A stretch of 64,000 bases of DNA from Phaeobacter gallaeciensis (lineage in GTDB: Bacteria > Pseudomonadota > Alphaproteobacteria > Rhodobacterales > Rhodobacteraceae). Every line of letters starts with the position of its first letter. Positions within the stretch are counted from its first letter, which is position 1. The notes under the pieces were generated by a model. It was not told the DNA's origin and did not search any database. It saw only the letters and a list, made by a program, of their open reading frames with translations. The translations under genes were made by a program, and so were the position numbers. Shown piece after piece: positions 35,487 to 45,914 of this stretch. The stretch is from contig NZ_CP015124.1 of the NCBI RefSeq assembly GCF_001678945.1, positions 2,828,001-2,892,000 on the forward strand. Reading direction: 5' to 3'.

Positions 35487-36164
35487 GTGATCGAGCTGGA
35501 CAACGTAGGCTACAATTATGGCGGCGGAGAGCTGCTGAGCAATCTGTCGATGCAGCTGGCGCCGGGATCCTTCCATTTCCTGACTGGTCCTTCGGGCACC
35601 GGCAAGACAACCCTGCTGAAGCTTTGCTATGGAGCGCTGACCCCGACCTCGGGCCGGGTGCGCGTCTTCAACATGGATGTCAAAGGGCTGGACCGGGACC
35701 AGATGGCCTTTCTGCGCCGCAGGGTCGGCGTGGTGCATCAGGATTGCCGGTTTCTGGACCACCTGCCGGTGATCGAGAATATCGCACTGCCGCTGACCGT
35801 CTCGGGGCGGGATCTGGGGCAGGAGCAGGCGAACCTGCGCGAATTGCTGAACTGGGTCGGGCTTGCGGAGCGCTCGGATGCGCTGCCGCCAGAGCTGTCC
35901 GGCGGCGAACGCCAGCGTGCGGCGCTGGCGCGGTCGGTGATCCTGTCGCCGGATGTGATCATCGCCGACGAGCCGACTGGGAACGTCGATTGGGAGATGT
36001 CGCAACGGCTGCTGCAATTGCTGGTCGAGCTGAACCGCATGGGCAAGACCATCCTTGTGGCAACCCATGATCTGTCGCTGATCCGGGCGGCCAAGAACCA
36101 GGTTCAGGCCCGGGTGCTGAGGATTTACGACAAACAGCTGCATCTTGCGGGAGCGGATCTATGA
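35487..36164 (+). CDS. ftsE: Cell division ATP-binding protein FtsE
   Basis: ATPase of the FtsEX complex that couples the divisome to periplasmic peptidoglycan hydrolases. 225 aa from GTG 35487 (GGGGGA before it), giving 'MIELDNVGYNYGGGELL'. Walker A 'GPSGTGKTT' at 34-42, signature 'LSGGERQRAALARS', Walker B 'DVIIADEPTGNVD', H-loop 'VATHD'. Overlaps ftsX by 4 bp. Confidence 0.95.
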   Translation: MIELDNVGYNYGGGELLSNLSMQLAPGSFHFLTGPSGTGKTTLLKLCYGALTPTSGRVRVFNMDVKGLDRDQMAFLRRRVGVVHQDCRFLDHLPVIENIALPLTVSGRDLGQEQANLRELLNWVGLAERSDALPPELSGGERQRAALARSVILSPDVIIADEPTGNVDWEMSQRLLQLLVELNRMGKTILVATHDLSLIRAAKNQVQARVLRIYDKQLHLAGADL

Positions 36165-37072
36165 GCAGGGACGGCTTTGGCGGGCGCCTGCGGGCGCTGA
36201 TCAGCGGCGATGCACAGGCCGACCGGGTGGTGCCCCCCAGTGGCTTCACGGCGCAGCTGACCCTGTTTGCTGCCGGGGCGATGGCGTTCCTGGCGGTCTT
36301 TGCGCTGGCGCTGTCGCTGGCCTCGGGGCGGCTGGCGGACCGTTGGGCGGATGAATTGGCCCGCGCCGCGACCCTGCGCATCAATGCTCCCGCCGAACAA
36401 CGTGCCGCCCAGACCGGGGCGGCCCTGACCATTTTGCGGCAGACGCCCGGTGTGGCCTCGGCACGCGCCTTTACCCCCGAGGAACAGGCGGCGCTGCTGG
36501 CGCCCTGGTTCGGCGCCTCGGTGCCGATTGATGCGCTGCCGGTACCGCAGCTGATCGAAGTGATCGAGGATGATCCCGGCTATGATGCCACCGGCCTGCG
36601 CCTGCGTCTGCAGGCCGAGGTGCCCGGTGCGGTGCTGGACGATCATACCCGCTGGCGGGCGCCGCTGGTGGATGCGGCGCAATCGCTGCGGCGTCTGGCG
36701 GTGGTGTCGATCCTGCTGATCGGTGGCGCCATGGGGGCGATGATCTCGCTTGCGGCCAATGCAGCGCTTGCGGCCAATGCCCAGGTGATCGAAGTGCTGC
36801 GCCTTGTCGGCGCGCAGGACAGCTATATCGCGCAGGCCTTTATCCGCCGCTTTACCCTGCGGGCCTTCAGCGGCGCGATTGTGGGGATGGGATTTGGCAT
36901 GTTGGGTGTCTGGCTGATGCCTGCCGCCTCGGACGAGGGCGGCTTTCTGACCGGGCTTGGCTTTCAGGGCTGGGGCTGGCTGCTGCCGCTGGTCATTCCG
37001 GTGCTGGGGGCGCTGGTGGCCTATGTGGCGACGACCCGCGCGGCCAACAAACGTCTGGGAGAATTGACGTGA
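36161..37072 (+). CDS. ftsX: Cell division protein FtsX
   Basis: 303 aa, four membrane helices: one near residues 30-55, a periplasmic loop of about 120 aa (where FtsX binds hydrolase activators), then three C-terminal helices with 'IEVLRLVGAQDSYIAQAFIRRFTLRAF', the FtsX cytoplasmic coupling helix pattern. Stop overlaps the plsC-like start (GTGA). Confidence 0.93.
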   Translation: MSRDGFGGRLRALISGDAQADRVVPPSGFTAQLTLFAAGAMAFLAVFALALSLASGRLADRWADELARAATLRINAPAEQRAAQTGAALTILRQTPGVASARAFTPEEQAALLAPWFGASVPIDALPVPQLIEVIEDDPGYDATGLRLRLQAEVPGAVLDDHTRWRAPLVDAAQSLRRLAVVSILLIGGAMGAMISLAANAALAANAQVIEVLRLVGAQDSYIAQAFIRRFTLRAFSGAIVGMGFGMLGVWLMPAASDEGGFLTGLGFQGWGWLLPLVIPVLGALVAYVATTRAANKRLGELT

Positions 37073-37818
37073 AGGATGCAATTCAATGGCTGCGCTCGCT
37101 GCTGTTCGTGGGCCAGATCTATCTGATGATGCCGGTGATTGGCCTTGCCTTTGCGCCCTGGGCCATCTTCAGCAAGCGCGGTGCGCGCGTCTGTTGCAAG
37201 ACCTATTCGCGCTGGGTGTTCTGGAGCGCCCGCTGGATGGTTGGCATCCGCTGCGAGGTGCGCGGCACCCCGCCATCGGGTGAAGCGCTGATCGCGGCCA
37301 AGCATCAGTCGTTCCTTGATATCATGATGATCTTCACGGCGCTGCCGACGGCCAAGTTCATCATGAAAAAGGAAATCCTGCGCACGCCGGTGATTGGTCA
37401 ATACGCCAAGCTGTTGGACTGTGTGGCGGTGGACCGGGGCAAGCGCGGCGCCGCCATCCAGAAGATGGTTGCCGACGTGCATGCCGGGCGGCAGGAGGCG
37501 GGCCAGCTGGTGATCTACTCGCAAGGCACCCGCGTGGCCCCGGGCGTGAAGGCCGAGTATAAGGTCGGCACCGGCGTGCTCTACGAACAGCTGCAGCAAA
37601 CCTGCGTGCCGGTGGCCACCAACGTTGGTGTGCTATGGCCGCGCAAGGGTATCATGCGCCGCCCCGGCGTTGCAGTGGTGGAGTTCCTGGACCCGATCGA
37701 ACCGGGGCTGGAGCGGCAGGAATTCATGAAGATATTGGAAGAACGGGTCGAAGAGCGATCCGATGCATTGATGCGCGAAGCGGGGTTTGAACCGGATGGA
37801 TTACATCGAAACACTTGA
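37069..37818 (+). CDS. 1-acyl-sn-glycerol-3-phosphate acyltransferase-like (PlsC family)
   Basis: 249 aa, GTG start within the ftsX stop. N-terminal hydrophobic segment, then the acyltransferase motif HX4D 'AAKHQSFLDIMMIF', 'RGKRGAAIQKM', and 'VIYSQGTRVAPG' (motif III). It makes phosphatidic acid or a related phospholipid intermediate at the inner membrane. Overlaps the next gene by 23 bp. Confidence 0.9.
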   Translation: MKDAIQWLRSLLFVGQIYLMMPVIGLAFAPWAIFSKRGARVCCKTYSRWVFWSARWMVGIRCEVRGTPPSGEALIAAKHQSFLDIMMIFTALPTAKFIMKKEILRTPVIGQYAKLLDCVAVDRGKRGAAIQKMVADVHAGRQEAGQLVIYSQGTRVAPGVKAEYKVGTGVLYEQLQQTCVPVATNVGVLWPRKGIMRRPGVAVVEFLDPIEPGLERQEFMKILEERVEERSDALMREAGFEPDGLHRNT

Positions 37819-38401
37819 AGATCTGGAGGCGCTTTACGGGGAACCGGGAGCGCCTTCTTTACGTAAGGTGGCGCGTCGGATGACGCCGCTTTATCGCAAA
37901 TGGATCATGGCCTCGCGGCTGTGCGTCCTCTCGACGGTCGGTCCCGAAGGCACCGATGCCAGCCCGCGCGGCGACGATGGCCCCTGCGTGCTGGAGCTGG
38001 ACCCCGGCACCCTGGCGCTGCCCGATTGGCGGGGCAACCAGCGGATCGACTCCTTGCGCAATATCGTGCGCGATCCCCGGGTATCGCTGATGTTCTTCGT
38101 GCCCGGTTCAAACAACGTTGTGCGTCTCAATGGTCAGGCTCGGATCACCGCCGATGAAGCCCTGCGCGCCCGCTTTGACCGGAACGGCAAGCAGCCCGCC
38201 ACGGTGCTGGTGATCGCCATCGACGAGATCTACAGCCAATGCGCCCGCGCCCTGATGCGGGCGGGAACCTGGACCGCAGGCGATCAAAGCGAAGGCCTGC
38301 CCAGCATGGGAGAGATCCTCGCCGAGCAGACCAATGGTGAGGAAGGCGGCAAACCCTATGACGATGCCTGGGGTGCACGTGCCGCAAAGACGATATGGTG
38401 A
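37796..38401 (+). CDS. FMN-binding pyridoxamine 5'-phosphate oxidase family protein
   Basis: 201 aa split-barrel flavoprotein of the MSMEG_1061-like PPOX group: 'ASRLCVLSTVGPEGTDASPRGD', 'LPDWRGNQRIDSLRNIVRDPRVSLMFFVPG', and a C-terminal 'CARALMRAGTW'. The flavin-binding region is evident; the physiological substrate is not. ATG 37796 lies inside the plsC gene end, so it is the last gene of the ftsEX-plsC operon. Confidence 0.88.
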   Translation: MDYIETLEDLEALYGEPGAPSLRKVARRMTPLYRKWIMASRLCVLSTVGPEGTDASPRGDDGPCVLELDPGTLALPDWRGNQRIDSLRNIVRDPRVSLMFFVPGSNNVVRLNGQARITADEALRARFDRNGKQPATVLVIAIDEIYSQCARALMRAGTWTAGDQSEGLPSMGEILAEQTNGEEGGKPYDDAWGARAAKTIW

Positions 38402-38405
38402 GAGA

Positions 38406-38933
38406 TTAATCCGGCGTGGGTGGTGCCTTGAATGACAGAGAGCTGCCCGCGCTATCTCCCCAATCGGGGTAGGCAAAATGATATATTCCCCACCGTCCCG
38501 GTGAAGAAAAGCTGCCGATGAACCAGCCTTTGGCGAGGGCTTCATCGCCCATAACTGCCTTGGGATCATATACCAACTGGGGGAAATCTCTCGCGACGAT
38601 GACGCCAGTCAATTCCAACAACTCCTCTGCCTCCTCAAAGGTCAGAGCATGGGGCGCGTAGGTGGACACAGTACAGCTGGTCGCAGCAACGCGCAGGAAA
38701 CTGCCAGATTGTGTGTCGATCCACCGCTGTGCGGTACCCTCGTCATGTGTTCTGGTCAGGCTGGAGAACAGTGCATCGGGACTGTCGCCAGTCAATGCAG
38801 GCGCAAGGCAGATGCCATGAAACAGGTCTGCCATGCGTTCAGCGCGCGTTTGCTTCGGCCAGATTTGTGATGCTCCGCCGAGGCCTACCGCTAGGCCTGC
38901 TGCAACAATTCCGAGTAAAACGCGTTTCTTCAA
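38406..38933 (-). CDS. Exported hypothetical protein
   Basis: 175 aa with an N-terminal signal ('KKRVLLGIVAAGLAVGLGGAS'). Three Cys including two in the mature region ('HGICLAP', 'ATSCTVSTY') that could form a disulfide. No recognised domain. Convergent with the PPOX gene, 4 bp apart. Function unknown. Confidence 0.7.
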   Translation of the reverse strand: MKKRVLLGIVAAGLAVGLGGASQIWPKQTRAERMADLFHGICLAPALTGDSPDALFSSLTRTHDEGTAQRWIDTQSGSFLRVAATSCTVSTYAPHALTFEEAEELLELTGVIVARDFPQLVYDPKAVMGDEALAKGWFIGSFSSPGRWGIYHFAYPDWGDSAGSSLSFKAPPTPD

Positions 38934-38987
38934 AAATGCGGTCCTAAATTGCTAGCGGGTGGCACATTTCAGCCACCGCCACTTATT

Positions 38988-39302
38988 TCAGTTCATCAAC
39001 AATTCGCCCACGAGGATCTGTGGGCGGATGTTGGTGAAATTGGCAACATCATCAATGATCACGCTGCCCTTTTCACCCATAGCAGTATTAAGCGCGTCAT
39101 CGTTGGGAAAGGTGATTGTCGCGATCAGCAGATAGGGCGGTGGCACATCCGGGCCTCCGGCTAGCCCGCGCGAAGCCTCGACCGTTTCAATCAATTCGCC
39201 CCAGTGCTCTTCGATCAAAGGCAGATGGGTCTCGACGTAATAGTCATAGTCAAATGTCGCCTCATCGGAGGCGGGGTAAAGCACTTGCAGGCTGATGGTC
39301 AT
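38988..39302 (-). CDS. EthD family protein
   Basis: 104 aa ferredoxin-like alpha+beta barrel protein: 'LQVLYPASDEATFDYDYYVETHLPLIEEHWG' is the EthD pattern with its conserved His. Such proteins accompany diverse oxidative enzymes; exact role unknown. ATG 39302 starts right after the lpd terminator region. Confidence 0.82.
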   Translation of the reverse strand: MTISLQVLYPASDEATFDYDYYVETHLPLIEEHWGELIETVEASRGLAGGPDVPPPYLLIATITFPNDDALNTAMGEKGSVIIDDVANFTNIRPQILVGELLMN

Positions 39303-39327
39303 GGCTGTCTCCTGTATCAGACGGAAA

Positions 39328-39351
39328 CGGCCCGCCAATATGGGCGGGCCG
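39328..39351 (-). terminator. Terminator of the suc-lpd operon
   Basis: Stem CGGCCCGCC / GGCGGGCCG with a 6-nt loop; read on the minus strand it is followed by TTTCC, 46 bp after the lpd stop. Confidence 0.75.
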
Positions 39352-39397
39352 CTGAATTGGTGTGGAACGCGAACGCATCGCGTCGCCCGAAGTGGGC

Positions 39398-40792
39398 TTA
39401 AGCGTGTATCGCGCCGTCACCACAGGCGAGGGCCGCTTCGCGCACCGCTTCGGAGTAGGTCGGGTGCGCGTGGCAGGTCAGGGCCAGGTCCTCGGCAGAG
39501 GCGCCGAATTCCATGGCAACGCAGATCTCGTGAATCAGATCACCGGCGCCGGGGCCGATGATGGCTGCGCCCAGAATGCGGTCGGTTTCCTTGTCCGCGA
39601 TCAGTTTGACGAAGCCTTCGCCCTGGTGCACGGCCTTGGCGCGGCCATTGCCCATGAAGTTGAACTTGCCGACCTTCAGCTTGCGGCCTTCGGCCTTCAG
39701 CGCGTCCTCGGTGGCGCCGACGGTGGCAACCTCAGGCGTGGTGTAGACGACACCAGGGATCACGCCGTAGTTCACGTGGCCATGCTTGCCCGCGATCACC
39801 TCGGCCACCGCCATGCCTTCGTCCTCGGCCTTGTGGGCCAGCATCGGACCCTCGATCACGTCGCCGATGGCGTAGATGCCTTTGACGTTGGTGGCCCAGT
39901 GGGCATCCGTTGCGATCTGGCCGCGTTCGGTCAGCTTCACCCCCAGCGTATCAAGGCCCAGCCCCTCGGCATAGGGTTTGCGGCCGGTTGCGACCAGCAC
40001 CACATCGGCGTCAAGTACCTCGGCATCGCCGCCTTTCTTGGGCTGGTAGGTCACCTTGCCCTTGGTCTTGGTGGTCTCGACACCCTGAACGGCGGCGCCC
40101 ATGATGAAGTTGAGGCCCTGTTTTTCCAGGATCCGCTTGAAGGTACGCTGCACGTCCTTGTCCATGCCGGGGCAGACCGCGTCCATGTACTCGACGACGG
40201 TCACCTCTGAGCCAAGGCGGGCATAGACCGAGCCAAGCTCCAGCCCGATGACGCCCGCACCGATGACGACCATCTTCTTCGGCACCTTGGGCAGCTCCAG
40301 CGCGCCGGTGCTGTCCACCACGATGCCCTTGTCGTTGTCGACCTCGACGCCGGGGAGGGAGGAGGGAACCGAGCCGGAGGCGATCACGATGTTCTTGGCC
40401 TCGTGCACATCGTCGCCAACCTTGACCTGACCGGCAGCGGGGATCGAGGCCCAGCCTTTCAGCCAGTCGATCTTGTTCTTCTTCATCAGGAATTCGACGC
40501 CGCCGGTGTTCTGGCCGATGACATCGTCCTTGTAGGCCTTCATCTGGTTCCAGTCGACGGAGGGGCTTTTGCCCTTCAGACCCATCTTGGCAAAGTTGTG
40601 CTCTGCCTCGTGCAGGGAGTGGGTCGCGTGCAAGAGCGCCTTGGACGGAATGCAGCCCACGTTGAGGCAGGTGCCGCCAAGGGTTTCGCGCCCTTCGACG
40701 ATGGCGGTCTTCAGGCCCAGCTGGGCGCAGCGGATGGCGCTGACATAGCCGCCGGGGCCGGCGCCGATGATGATCACGTCATAGGAAGCCAT
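39398..40792 (-). CDS. lpdA: Dihydrolipoyl dehydrogenase (E3)
   Basis: Reoxidises dihydrolipoamide of the 2-oxoglutarate dehydrogenase complex with NAD+. 464 aa from ATG 40792 (AGGA 7 nt before). '[22 protein letters not shown]' binds FAD, the redox pair is Cys42/Cys47 in '[13 protein letters not shown]', and the C-terminal His-Glu is in '[15 protein letters not shown]'. Last gene of the sucCDAB operon. Confidence 0.95.
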   Translation of the reverse strand: MASYDVIIIGAGPGGYVSAIRCAQLGLKTAIVEGRETLGGTCLNVGCIPSKALLHATHSLHEAEHNFAKMGLKGKSPSVDWNQMKAYKDDVIGQNTGGVEFLMKKNKIDWLKGWASIPAAGQVKVGDDVHEAKNIVIASGSVPSSLPGVEVDNDKGIVVDSTGALELPKVPKKMVVIGAGVIGLELGSVYARLGSEVTVVEYMDAVCPGMDKDVQRTFKRILEKQGLNFIMGAAVQGVETTKTKGKVTYQPKKGGDAEVLDADVVLVATGRKPYAEGLGLDTLGVKLTERGQIATDAHWATNVKGIYAIGDVIEGPMLAHKAEDEGMAVAEVIAGKHGHVNYGVIPGVVYTTPEVATVGATEDALKAEGRKLKVGKFNFMGNGRAKAVHQGEGFVKLIADKETDRILGAAIIGPGAGDLIHEICVAMEFGASAEDLALTCHAHPTYSEAVREAALACGDGAIHA

Positions 40793-40888
40793 AGGAGGTC
40801 CTTTCGTTGGAACTAAGGAAAGGGCAGGGGCGATGGTCATGCATCGCCAGCGGCCCGTATTCGGGAATATGGGGAGGAGCGCTGCGCA

Positions 40889-41278
40889 TCAGATCAGCGC
40901 CGCGATCAGCATGAGGGTGGTGGCCAGGAAGCCCACCGACCAGACGACCGACCGCCAGGGCGTGAGGCCGAATGCATAGGCAGGCACGTAAAGCACCCGG
41001 CTCAGCAGATAGACCCAGCCGCAGGCGGCGGTGAAGGGGGTGGACTGGCCGCCAAGGGTCACCACCACGCAGGCGATGGTGAAGAGGATCAGCCCTTCGA
41101 AGTGGTTGTTCAGCGCCCGTTGCAGACGGCCTGCCGTGCCGGTCAGCTGCACTGGCGTGTCACGCGGCCCCATTGCTACCTTGGGGCCGACCTGCCGGTT
41201 GGCGGTGATGGAATAGGCGAAGAACTGCAGAACCTGCAGCAGGGCGGCAAGTGTGAGGGCGGTGAGTTCAGCGGTCAT
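40889..41278 (-). CDS. MAPEG family membrane protein
   Basis: 129 aa, four membrane helices; 'RLQRALNNHFEGLILFTIACV' is the MAPEG (membrane-associated eicosanoid/glutathione metabolism) signature region with the N-H-x-E motif. Situated between sucB and lpd in the 2-oxoglutarate dehydrogenase operon, an arrangement with no obvious biochemical reason. Bacterial members have unclear, possibly glutathione-linked, roles. Confidence 0.85.
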   Translation of the reverse strand: MTAELTALTLAALLQVLQFFAYSITANRQVGPKVAMGPRDTPVQLTGTAGRLQRALNNHFEGLILFTIACVVVTLGGQSTPFTAACGWVYLLSRVLYVPAYAFGLTPWRSVVWSVGFLATTLMLIAALI

Positions 41279-41295
41279 TCCTAGCCTCTTCGTTT

Positions 41296-41372
41296 GCCCG
41301 GCAGTGCCGGGCAGCGCCCGACCCTCCCCACGGGAGGGCGCTTTCGCACCCACCCAGGGTCGGGCGCTGCCC
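41296..41372. repeat. Multi-hairpin intergenic repeat, copy B
   Basis: Between sucB and the MAPEG gene. Small hairpin GCCCGGC-AGT-GCCGGGC (41296-41312), then perfect 17-bp arms GGGCAGCGCCCGACCCT (41309-41325) and AGGGTCGGGCGCTGCCC (41356-41372) enclosing an inner CTCCC...GGGAG hairpin and GGGCGCTTTCGCACCC-like sequence. The most symmetrical of four copies in the window. Confidence 0.9.
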
Positions 41373-41380
41373 TATGTTCT

Positions 41381-42910
41381 TTACAGATCCATCAGCAGGC
41401 GGCGGGGATCTTCCAGCGCTTCCTTGACGCGCACCAGGAAGGTCACGGCGCCTTTGCCGTCGACGATGCGGTGGTCATAGGACAGCGCCAGATACATCAT
41501 CGGGCGGATCACCACCTCACCATTGATGGCCATCGGACGGTCCTGGATCTTGTGCATGCCAAGGATACCCGACTGCGGCGGGTTCAGGATCGGCGAGGAC
41601 ATCAAGGAGCCATAGACACCGCCGTTGGACAGGGTAAAGGTGCCGCCCTGCATTTCCGCCATCGACAGCTTGCCGTCACGGGCGCGCTTGCCCTTCTCGG
41701 CGATTGCCTTTTCGATCTCGGCAAAGGACATGCTGTCCGCATCGCGAATGACCGGAACCACGAGGCCGGTGGGGGTGCCGGCAGCAACGCCCATGTGCAC
41801 GAAGTTCTTGTAGACGATGTCGGTGCCGTCGATTTCGGCGTTGACCTCGGGAACCTCTTTCAGCGCGTGGCAGCAGGCCTTGGTGAAGAAGGACATGAAG
41901 CCGAGACGCACGCCGTGCTTCTTCTCGAACTGGTCCTTATACTGATTGCGCAGGGCCATCACCTCGGTCATGTCCACCTCGTTATAGGTGGTCAGCATGG
42001 CGGCGGTGTTCTGGCTGTCCTTCAGACGCTTGGCGATGGTCTGGCGCAGGCGGGTCATCTTCACCCGCTCTTCGCGTGCGGCATCATCGGCAGCAACCGG
42101 CGCGCGCGGTGCGGCCGGGGCAGCAGCAGGCGCGGGGGCCGAGGCCGCGGCGGCGACGGCGCGGGCGACGTCATCCTTCATGATGCGGCCATCGCGGCCG
42201 GTGCCTTCGACATTGGCGGCGGAGATCCCGGCTTCGGCCATGGCTTTTTCCGCCGAGGGCGCATTGGCGACGTCCTTGGCCGCGGCGGCAGGTGCCGCAG
42301 CTGCAGCGGGCGCAGCAGCCGGGGCCGCCGCCACCGCAGCACCGGAGCCCGAGATCACGCCGAGTTTCGCCGAGGCATCCACGGTGGTGCCTTCGGGCGC
42401 GGTGATTTCGGCCAGAACACCAGCGGCGGGCGCGGGCACTTCGACAGAGACCTTGTCGGTTTCCAGCTCACACAGCATTTCATCCTGCGCGACAGTGTCG
42501 CCGACCTTCTTGAACCAGGTGGAGACGGTTGCCTCGGTCACGGATTCGCCAAGGGTCGGCACCATCACGTCGGTGGAGGCACCGTCGGCCGCGGCGGTGT
42601 CATCCCCGCCTGCGGGGGCCGCTTCGGCCTGGGCTGCGGCCTTGGGCTGCGGCGTCTCGGAGCCGGCGCTGCCTGCTTCGGAGATATTCGCCAGCAGCGC
42701 ATCAACGCCCACTGTGTCGCCTTCGGCGGCAACGATCTCGGCCAGCACCCCAGCGGCGGGGGCGGGCACTTCGACGGTGACCTTGTCGGTCTCCAGCTCG
42801 CAGAGCATTTCATCGGCAGCAACCGCATCACCGGGTTTCTTGAACCAGGTGGCCACGGTTGCCTCGGTCACGGATTCACCCAGGGTGGGTACGCGCACTT
42901 CGGTGGTCAT
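41381..42910 (-). CDS. sucB: 2-oxoglutarate dehydrogenase E2, dihydrolipoyl succinyltransferase (two lipoyl domains)
   Basis: 509 aa. Two nearly identical lipoyl domains at about 2-77 and 115-190 ('ETDKV', lipoyl Lys43 and Lys153), separated by Ala/Pro linkers, a peripheral-subunit-binding domain ('[26 protein letters not shown]') and the catalytic domain with '[19 protein letters not shown]'. E. coli SucB has one lipoyl domain; two are seen in relatives of this group. 11 bp after sucA. Confidence 0.95.
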   Translation of the reverse strand: MTTEVRVPTLGESVTEATVATWFKKPGDAVAADEMLCELETDKVTVEVPAPAAGVLAEIVAAEGDTVGVDALLANISEAGSAGSETPQPKAAAQAEAAPAGGDDTAAADGASTDVMVPTLGESVTEATVSTWFKKVGDTVAQDEMLCELETDKVSVEVPAPAAGVLAEITAPEGTTVDASAKLGVISGSGAAVAAAPAAAPAAAAAPAAAAKDVANAPSAEKAMAEAGISAANVEGTGRDGRIMKDDVARAVAAAASAPAPAAAPAAPRAPVAADDAAREERVKMTRLRQTIAKRLKDSQNTAAMLTTYNEVDMTEVMALRNQYKDQFEKKHGVRLGFMSFFTKACCHALKEVPEVNAEIDGTDIVYKNFVHMGVAAGTPTGLVVPVIRDADSMSFAEIEKAIAEKGKRARDGKLSMAEMQGGTFTLSNGGVYGSLMSSPILNPPQSGILGMHKIQDRPMAINGEVVIRPMMYLALSYDHRIVDGKGAVTFLVRVKEALEDPRRLLMDL

Positions 42911-42921
42911 ATCTCTTTTCC

Positions 42922-45873
42922 TCAGATGCTCAGCGCTTCATTCACAAGCGCGGCTTGTTGGGCTTTGTGTTGGCTGGCCAGGCCCGTCGCGGGCGAAGCC
43001 GATGTGGCGCGGCCGACGTATTGGGGCCGGGTGTGCTTGGAGCCGATGCGGGTCAGCACCCATTCGATGTTGGGCTCGATAAAGGTCCAGGCGCCCTGGT
43101 TCTTGGGCTCTTCCTGGCACCAGACCACTTCGGCATCCTTGAACCGCTCCAGCTCCTTCACCAGGCTGATCGCCGGGAAGGGGTAATACTGTTCGATCCG
43201 CATCAGGTAGATGTCGTCGATGCCACGGGCGTCGCGCTCTTCCAAAAGGTCGTAATAGACCTTGCCCGAGCACAGCACGACGCGCTTGATCTTGTCGTCG
43301 GCAGCCAGTTTGGTTTCCGAATTGCCGTGCTGGGCGTCATCCCACAGCACCCGGTGGAAGCTGGAACCGGTGGTGAATTCCTCGGTCTTGCTGACCGCCA
43401 GCTTGTGGCGCAGCAGCGACTTCGGTGTCATCAGCACCAGCGGCTTGCGGAAGGTGCGGTGCAGCTGACGGCGCAGGATGTGGAAGTAGTTCGCCGGCGT
43501 GGTGCAGTTGGCGACGATCCAGTTGTCCTGTCCGCACATCTGCAGGAAGCGTTCCAGACGCGCCGAGGAGTGCTCGGGGCCCTGACCTTCGAAACCATGC
43601 GGCAGAAGGCACACAAGGCCGGACATCCGCAGCCATTTGCTTTCACCGGAGGAGATGAACTGGTCGAACATGATCTGGGCGCCGTTGGCGAAATCGCCGA
43701 ACTGGGCTTCCCACAGGGTCAGCGCGTTGGGCTCGGCCAGCGAATAGCCGTACTCAAAGCCCAGAACCGCGTATTCCGACAGGGCGGAATCGATCACCTC
43801 GTATTGCGACTGGCCCGCCCGGATGTTGTTGACCGGGTAGTAGCGTTCTTCGGTGTCCTGGTTCACGATGCCGGAATGGCGCTGCGAGAAGGTGCCGCGG
43901 GTGGAGTCCTGCCCGGCCAGACGCACCGGGTAGCCTTCGGTCAGGAGCGAGCCAAAGGCCAGTGCCTCGCCGGTGGCCCAGTCGATGCCAGCACCGTTTT
44001 CGAACATCTTGGCGCGTGCATCGAGGAAGCGACCGATGGTCTTGTGCACCGGGAAACCGTCGGGCAGGCGGGTCAGAGCACCGGCAACCTCGTTGAAGGT
44101 CTCTTCGCTGATCGAGGTCTGACCGCGCTGATAGTCGTCCTTCTGCTTGTCCAGATGCGACCAGCGGCCATCCAGCCAGTCGGCCTTGTTGGGCTTGAAG
44201 TCCTTACCGGCTTCGAATTCCTCGTTCAGCTTGGCCTGGAAGGCGGCCTTCATGTCCTCGATTTCGCCCTCGGGGATCAGACCGTCCTTGACCAGACGCT
44301 CGGTATAGAGGCTGAGCGTGGTCTTATGGCTCTTGATGTTCTTGTACATCAACGGGTTGGTGAACATGGGCTCGTCGCCCTCGTTGTGACCGAACCGGCG
44401 GTAGCAGAACATGTCGATGACCACGTCTTTGCCGAACTTCTGACGGAACTCGGTCGCGACCTTGGCGGCGTGCACCACGGCTTCGGGATCGTCGCCGTTG
44501 ACATGGAAGATCGGCGCCTCGACCACCAACGCGTTGTCGGTGGGGTAGGGCGAGGAGCGCGAGAAATGCGGCGCGGTGGTGAAGCCGATCTGGTTGTTCA
44601 CCACGATGTGGATGGTGCCGCCGGTCTTGTGACCGCGCAGGCCCGACAGGGCGAAACATTCCGCCACAACGCCTTGACCGGCAAAGGCCGCATCGCCGTG
44701 CAGCAGGATCGGCAGAACCTTGGTGCGGGTGGCGTCACTCTTCTGGTCCTGCTTGGCGCGGACCTTGCCCAGAACCACCGGGTTCACCGCCTCAAGGTGC
44801 GAGGGGTTGGCGGTCAGGGACAGGTGAACGGTGTTGTTGTCGAACTCGCGGTCCGAGGAGGCGCCGAGGTGATATTTCACGTCGCCCGAGCCATCCACGT
44901 CTTCGGGCTTGAAGCTGCCGCCCTGGAATTCGTTGAAGATGGCGCGATAGGGCTTCTGCATCACGTTGGCCAGAACCGACAGGCGGCCACGGTGCGGCAT
45001 GCCGATGACGATTTCCTCGATGCCGAGGTTGCCGCCACGCTTGATGATCTGCTCCATCGCCGGGATCAGGCTCTCGCCGCCATCCAGGCCAAAGCGCTTG
45101 GTGCCCATGTATTTGACGTGCAGGAACTTCTCGAAACCTTCGGCCTCGACCATCTTGTTAAGGATCGCCTTGCGGCCCTCGCGGGTGAACTGGATTTCCT
45201 TGCCGAAACCTTCGATCCGCTCTTTCAGCCAGGAGGACTGCTCGGGATCGGAGATATGCATGTATTGCAGCGCAAAGGTGCCGCAATAGGTGCGCTTCAC
45301 GATGTCGATGATCTGCCGCATTGAGGCGACCTGAAGCCCCAGCACGTTGTCGATGAAGATCGGCCGGTCCATGTCCGCATCGGTGAAGCCATAGGTTTTG
45401 GGGTCCAGCTCCGGGTGCGGGGTCTGGCCGCGCATGCCCAGCGGGTCCAGATCGGCGGCCAGATGGCCCCGGATCCGGTAGGCGCGGATCAGCATCAGGG
45501 CGCGGATCGAATCCAGCACCGCGCGTTGGATCTGTTCGTCCGAGACTTCAACCCCGGCCTTTGCGGCCTTTTCCGCGATCTTCTTGCCTGCGGCCTTGGC
45601 CTCCACCGGAGCGGGCCATTCGCCGGTCAGCGCACCGGTCAGATCGTCATTGGGCGCGGGCGGCCAGTCGCTGCGGGCCCAGGACGGGCCTGCGGCCTCG
45701 GCTTTCACGTCAAGCTCGGCATCGCCCATCTGGCGGAAGAACTCGGCCCAGGCGGCATCTACCGCACTCGGGTCATTGGCATACTGGGCATAAAGCTGCT
45801 CCAGATATTCCGCATTGTGTCCTTGCATGAACGAGGACGCATGGAAAATGTCATTTGGGCTTTGGTCGGTCAT
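42922..45873 (-). CDS. sucA: 2-oxoglutarate dehydrogenase E1
   Basis: ThDP-dependent decarboxylase of the TCA cycle. 983 aa. N-terminal E2-binding segment '[22 protein letters not shown]', then '[18 protein letters not shown]', the ThDP-binding region '[40 protein letters not shown]'-type motif (His, Gly-Asp and Asn ligands visible), and C-terminal '[24 protein letters not shown]'. The 5' 45 bp resemble the start of the neighbouring 96-aa gene. Confidence 0.96.
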   Translation of the reverse strand: MTDQSPNDIFHASSFMQGHNAEYLEQLYAQYANDPSAVDAAWAEFFRQMGDAELDVKAEAAGPSWARSDWPPAPNDDLTGALTGEWPAPVEAKAAGKKIAEKAAKAGVEVSDEQIQRAVLDSIRALMLIRAYRIRGHLAADLDPLGMRGQTPHPELDPKTYGFTDADMDRPIFIDNVLGLQVASMRQIIDIVKRTYCGTFALQYMHISDPEQSSWLKERIEGFGKEIQFTREGRKAILNKMVEAEGFEKFLHVKYMGTKRFGLDGGESLIPAMEQIIKRGGNLGIEEIVIGMPHRGRLSVLANVMQKPYRAIFNEFQGGSFKPEDVDGSGDVKYHLGASSDREFDNNTVHLSLTANPSHLEAVNPVVLGKVRAKQDQKSDATRTKVLPILLHGDAAFAGQGVVAECFALSGLRGHKTGGTIHIVVNNQIGFTTAPHFSRSSPYPTDNALVVEAPIFHVNGDDPEAVVHAAKVATEFRQKFGKDVVIDMFCYRRFGHNEGDEPMFTNPLMYKNIKSHKTTLSLYTERLVKDGLIPEGEIEDMKAAFQAKLNEEFEAGKDFKPNKADWLDGRWSHLDKQKDDYQRGQTSISEETFNEVAGALTRLPDGFPVHKTIGRFLDARAKMFENGAGIDWATGEALAFGSLLTEGYPVRLAGQDSTRGTFSQRHSGIVNQDTEERYYPVNNIRAGQSQYEVIDSALSEYAVLGFEYGYSLAEPNALTLWEAQFGDFANGAQIMFDQFISSGESKWLRMSGLVCLLPHGFEGQGPEHSSARLERFLQMCGQDNWIVANCTTPANYFHILRRQLHRTFRKPLVLMTPKSLLRHKLAVSKTEEFTTGSSFHRVLWDDAQHGNSETKLAADDKIKRVVLCSGKVYYDLLEERDARGIDDIYLMRIEQYYPFPAISLVKELERFKDAEVVWCQEEPKNQGAWTFIEPNIEWVLTRIGSKHTRPQYVGRATSASPATGLASQHKAQQAALVNEALSI

Positions 45874-45914
45874 CTATAACTCCCGAAGAGTCGGTATGCG
45901 GTTGTGGGGTCAGA

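Noticed and set aside
42859-45324. Plus-strand open frame of 821 codons opposite sucA
   Set aside because: Antisense shadow of sucA and the end of sucB; no ribosome-binding site, no recognisable family.
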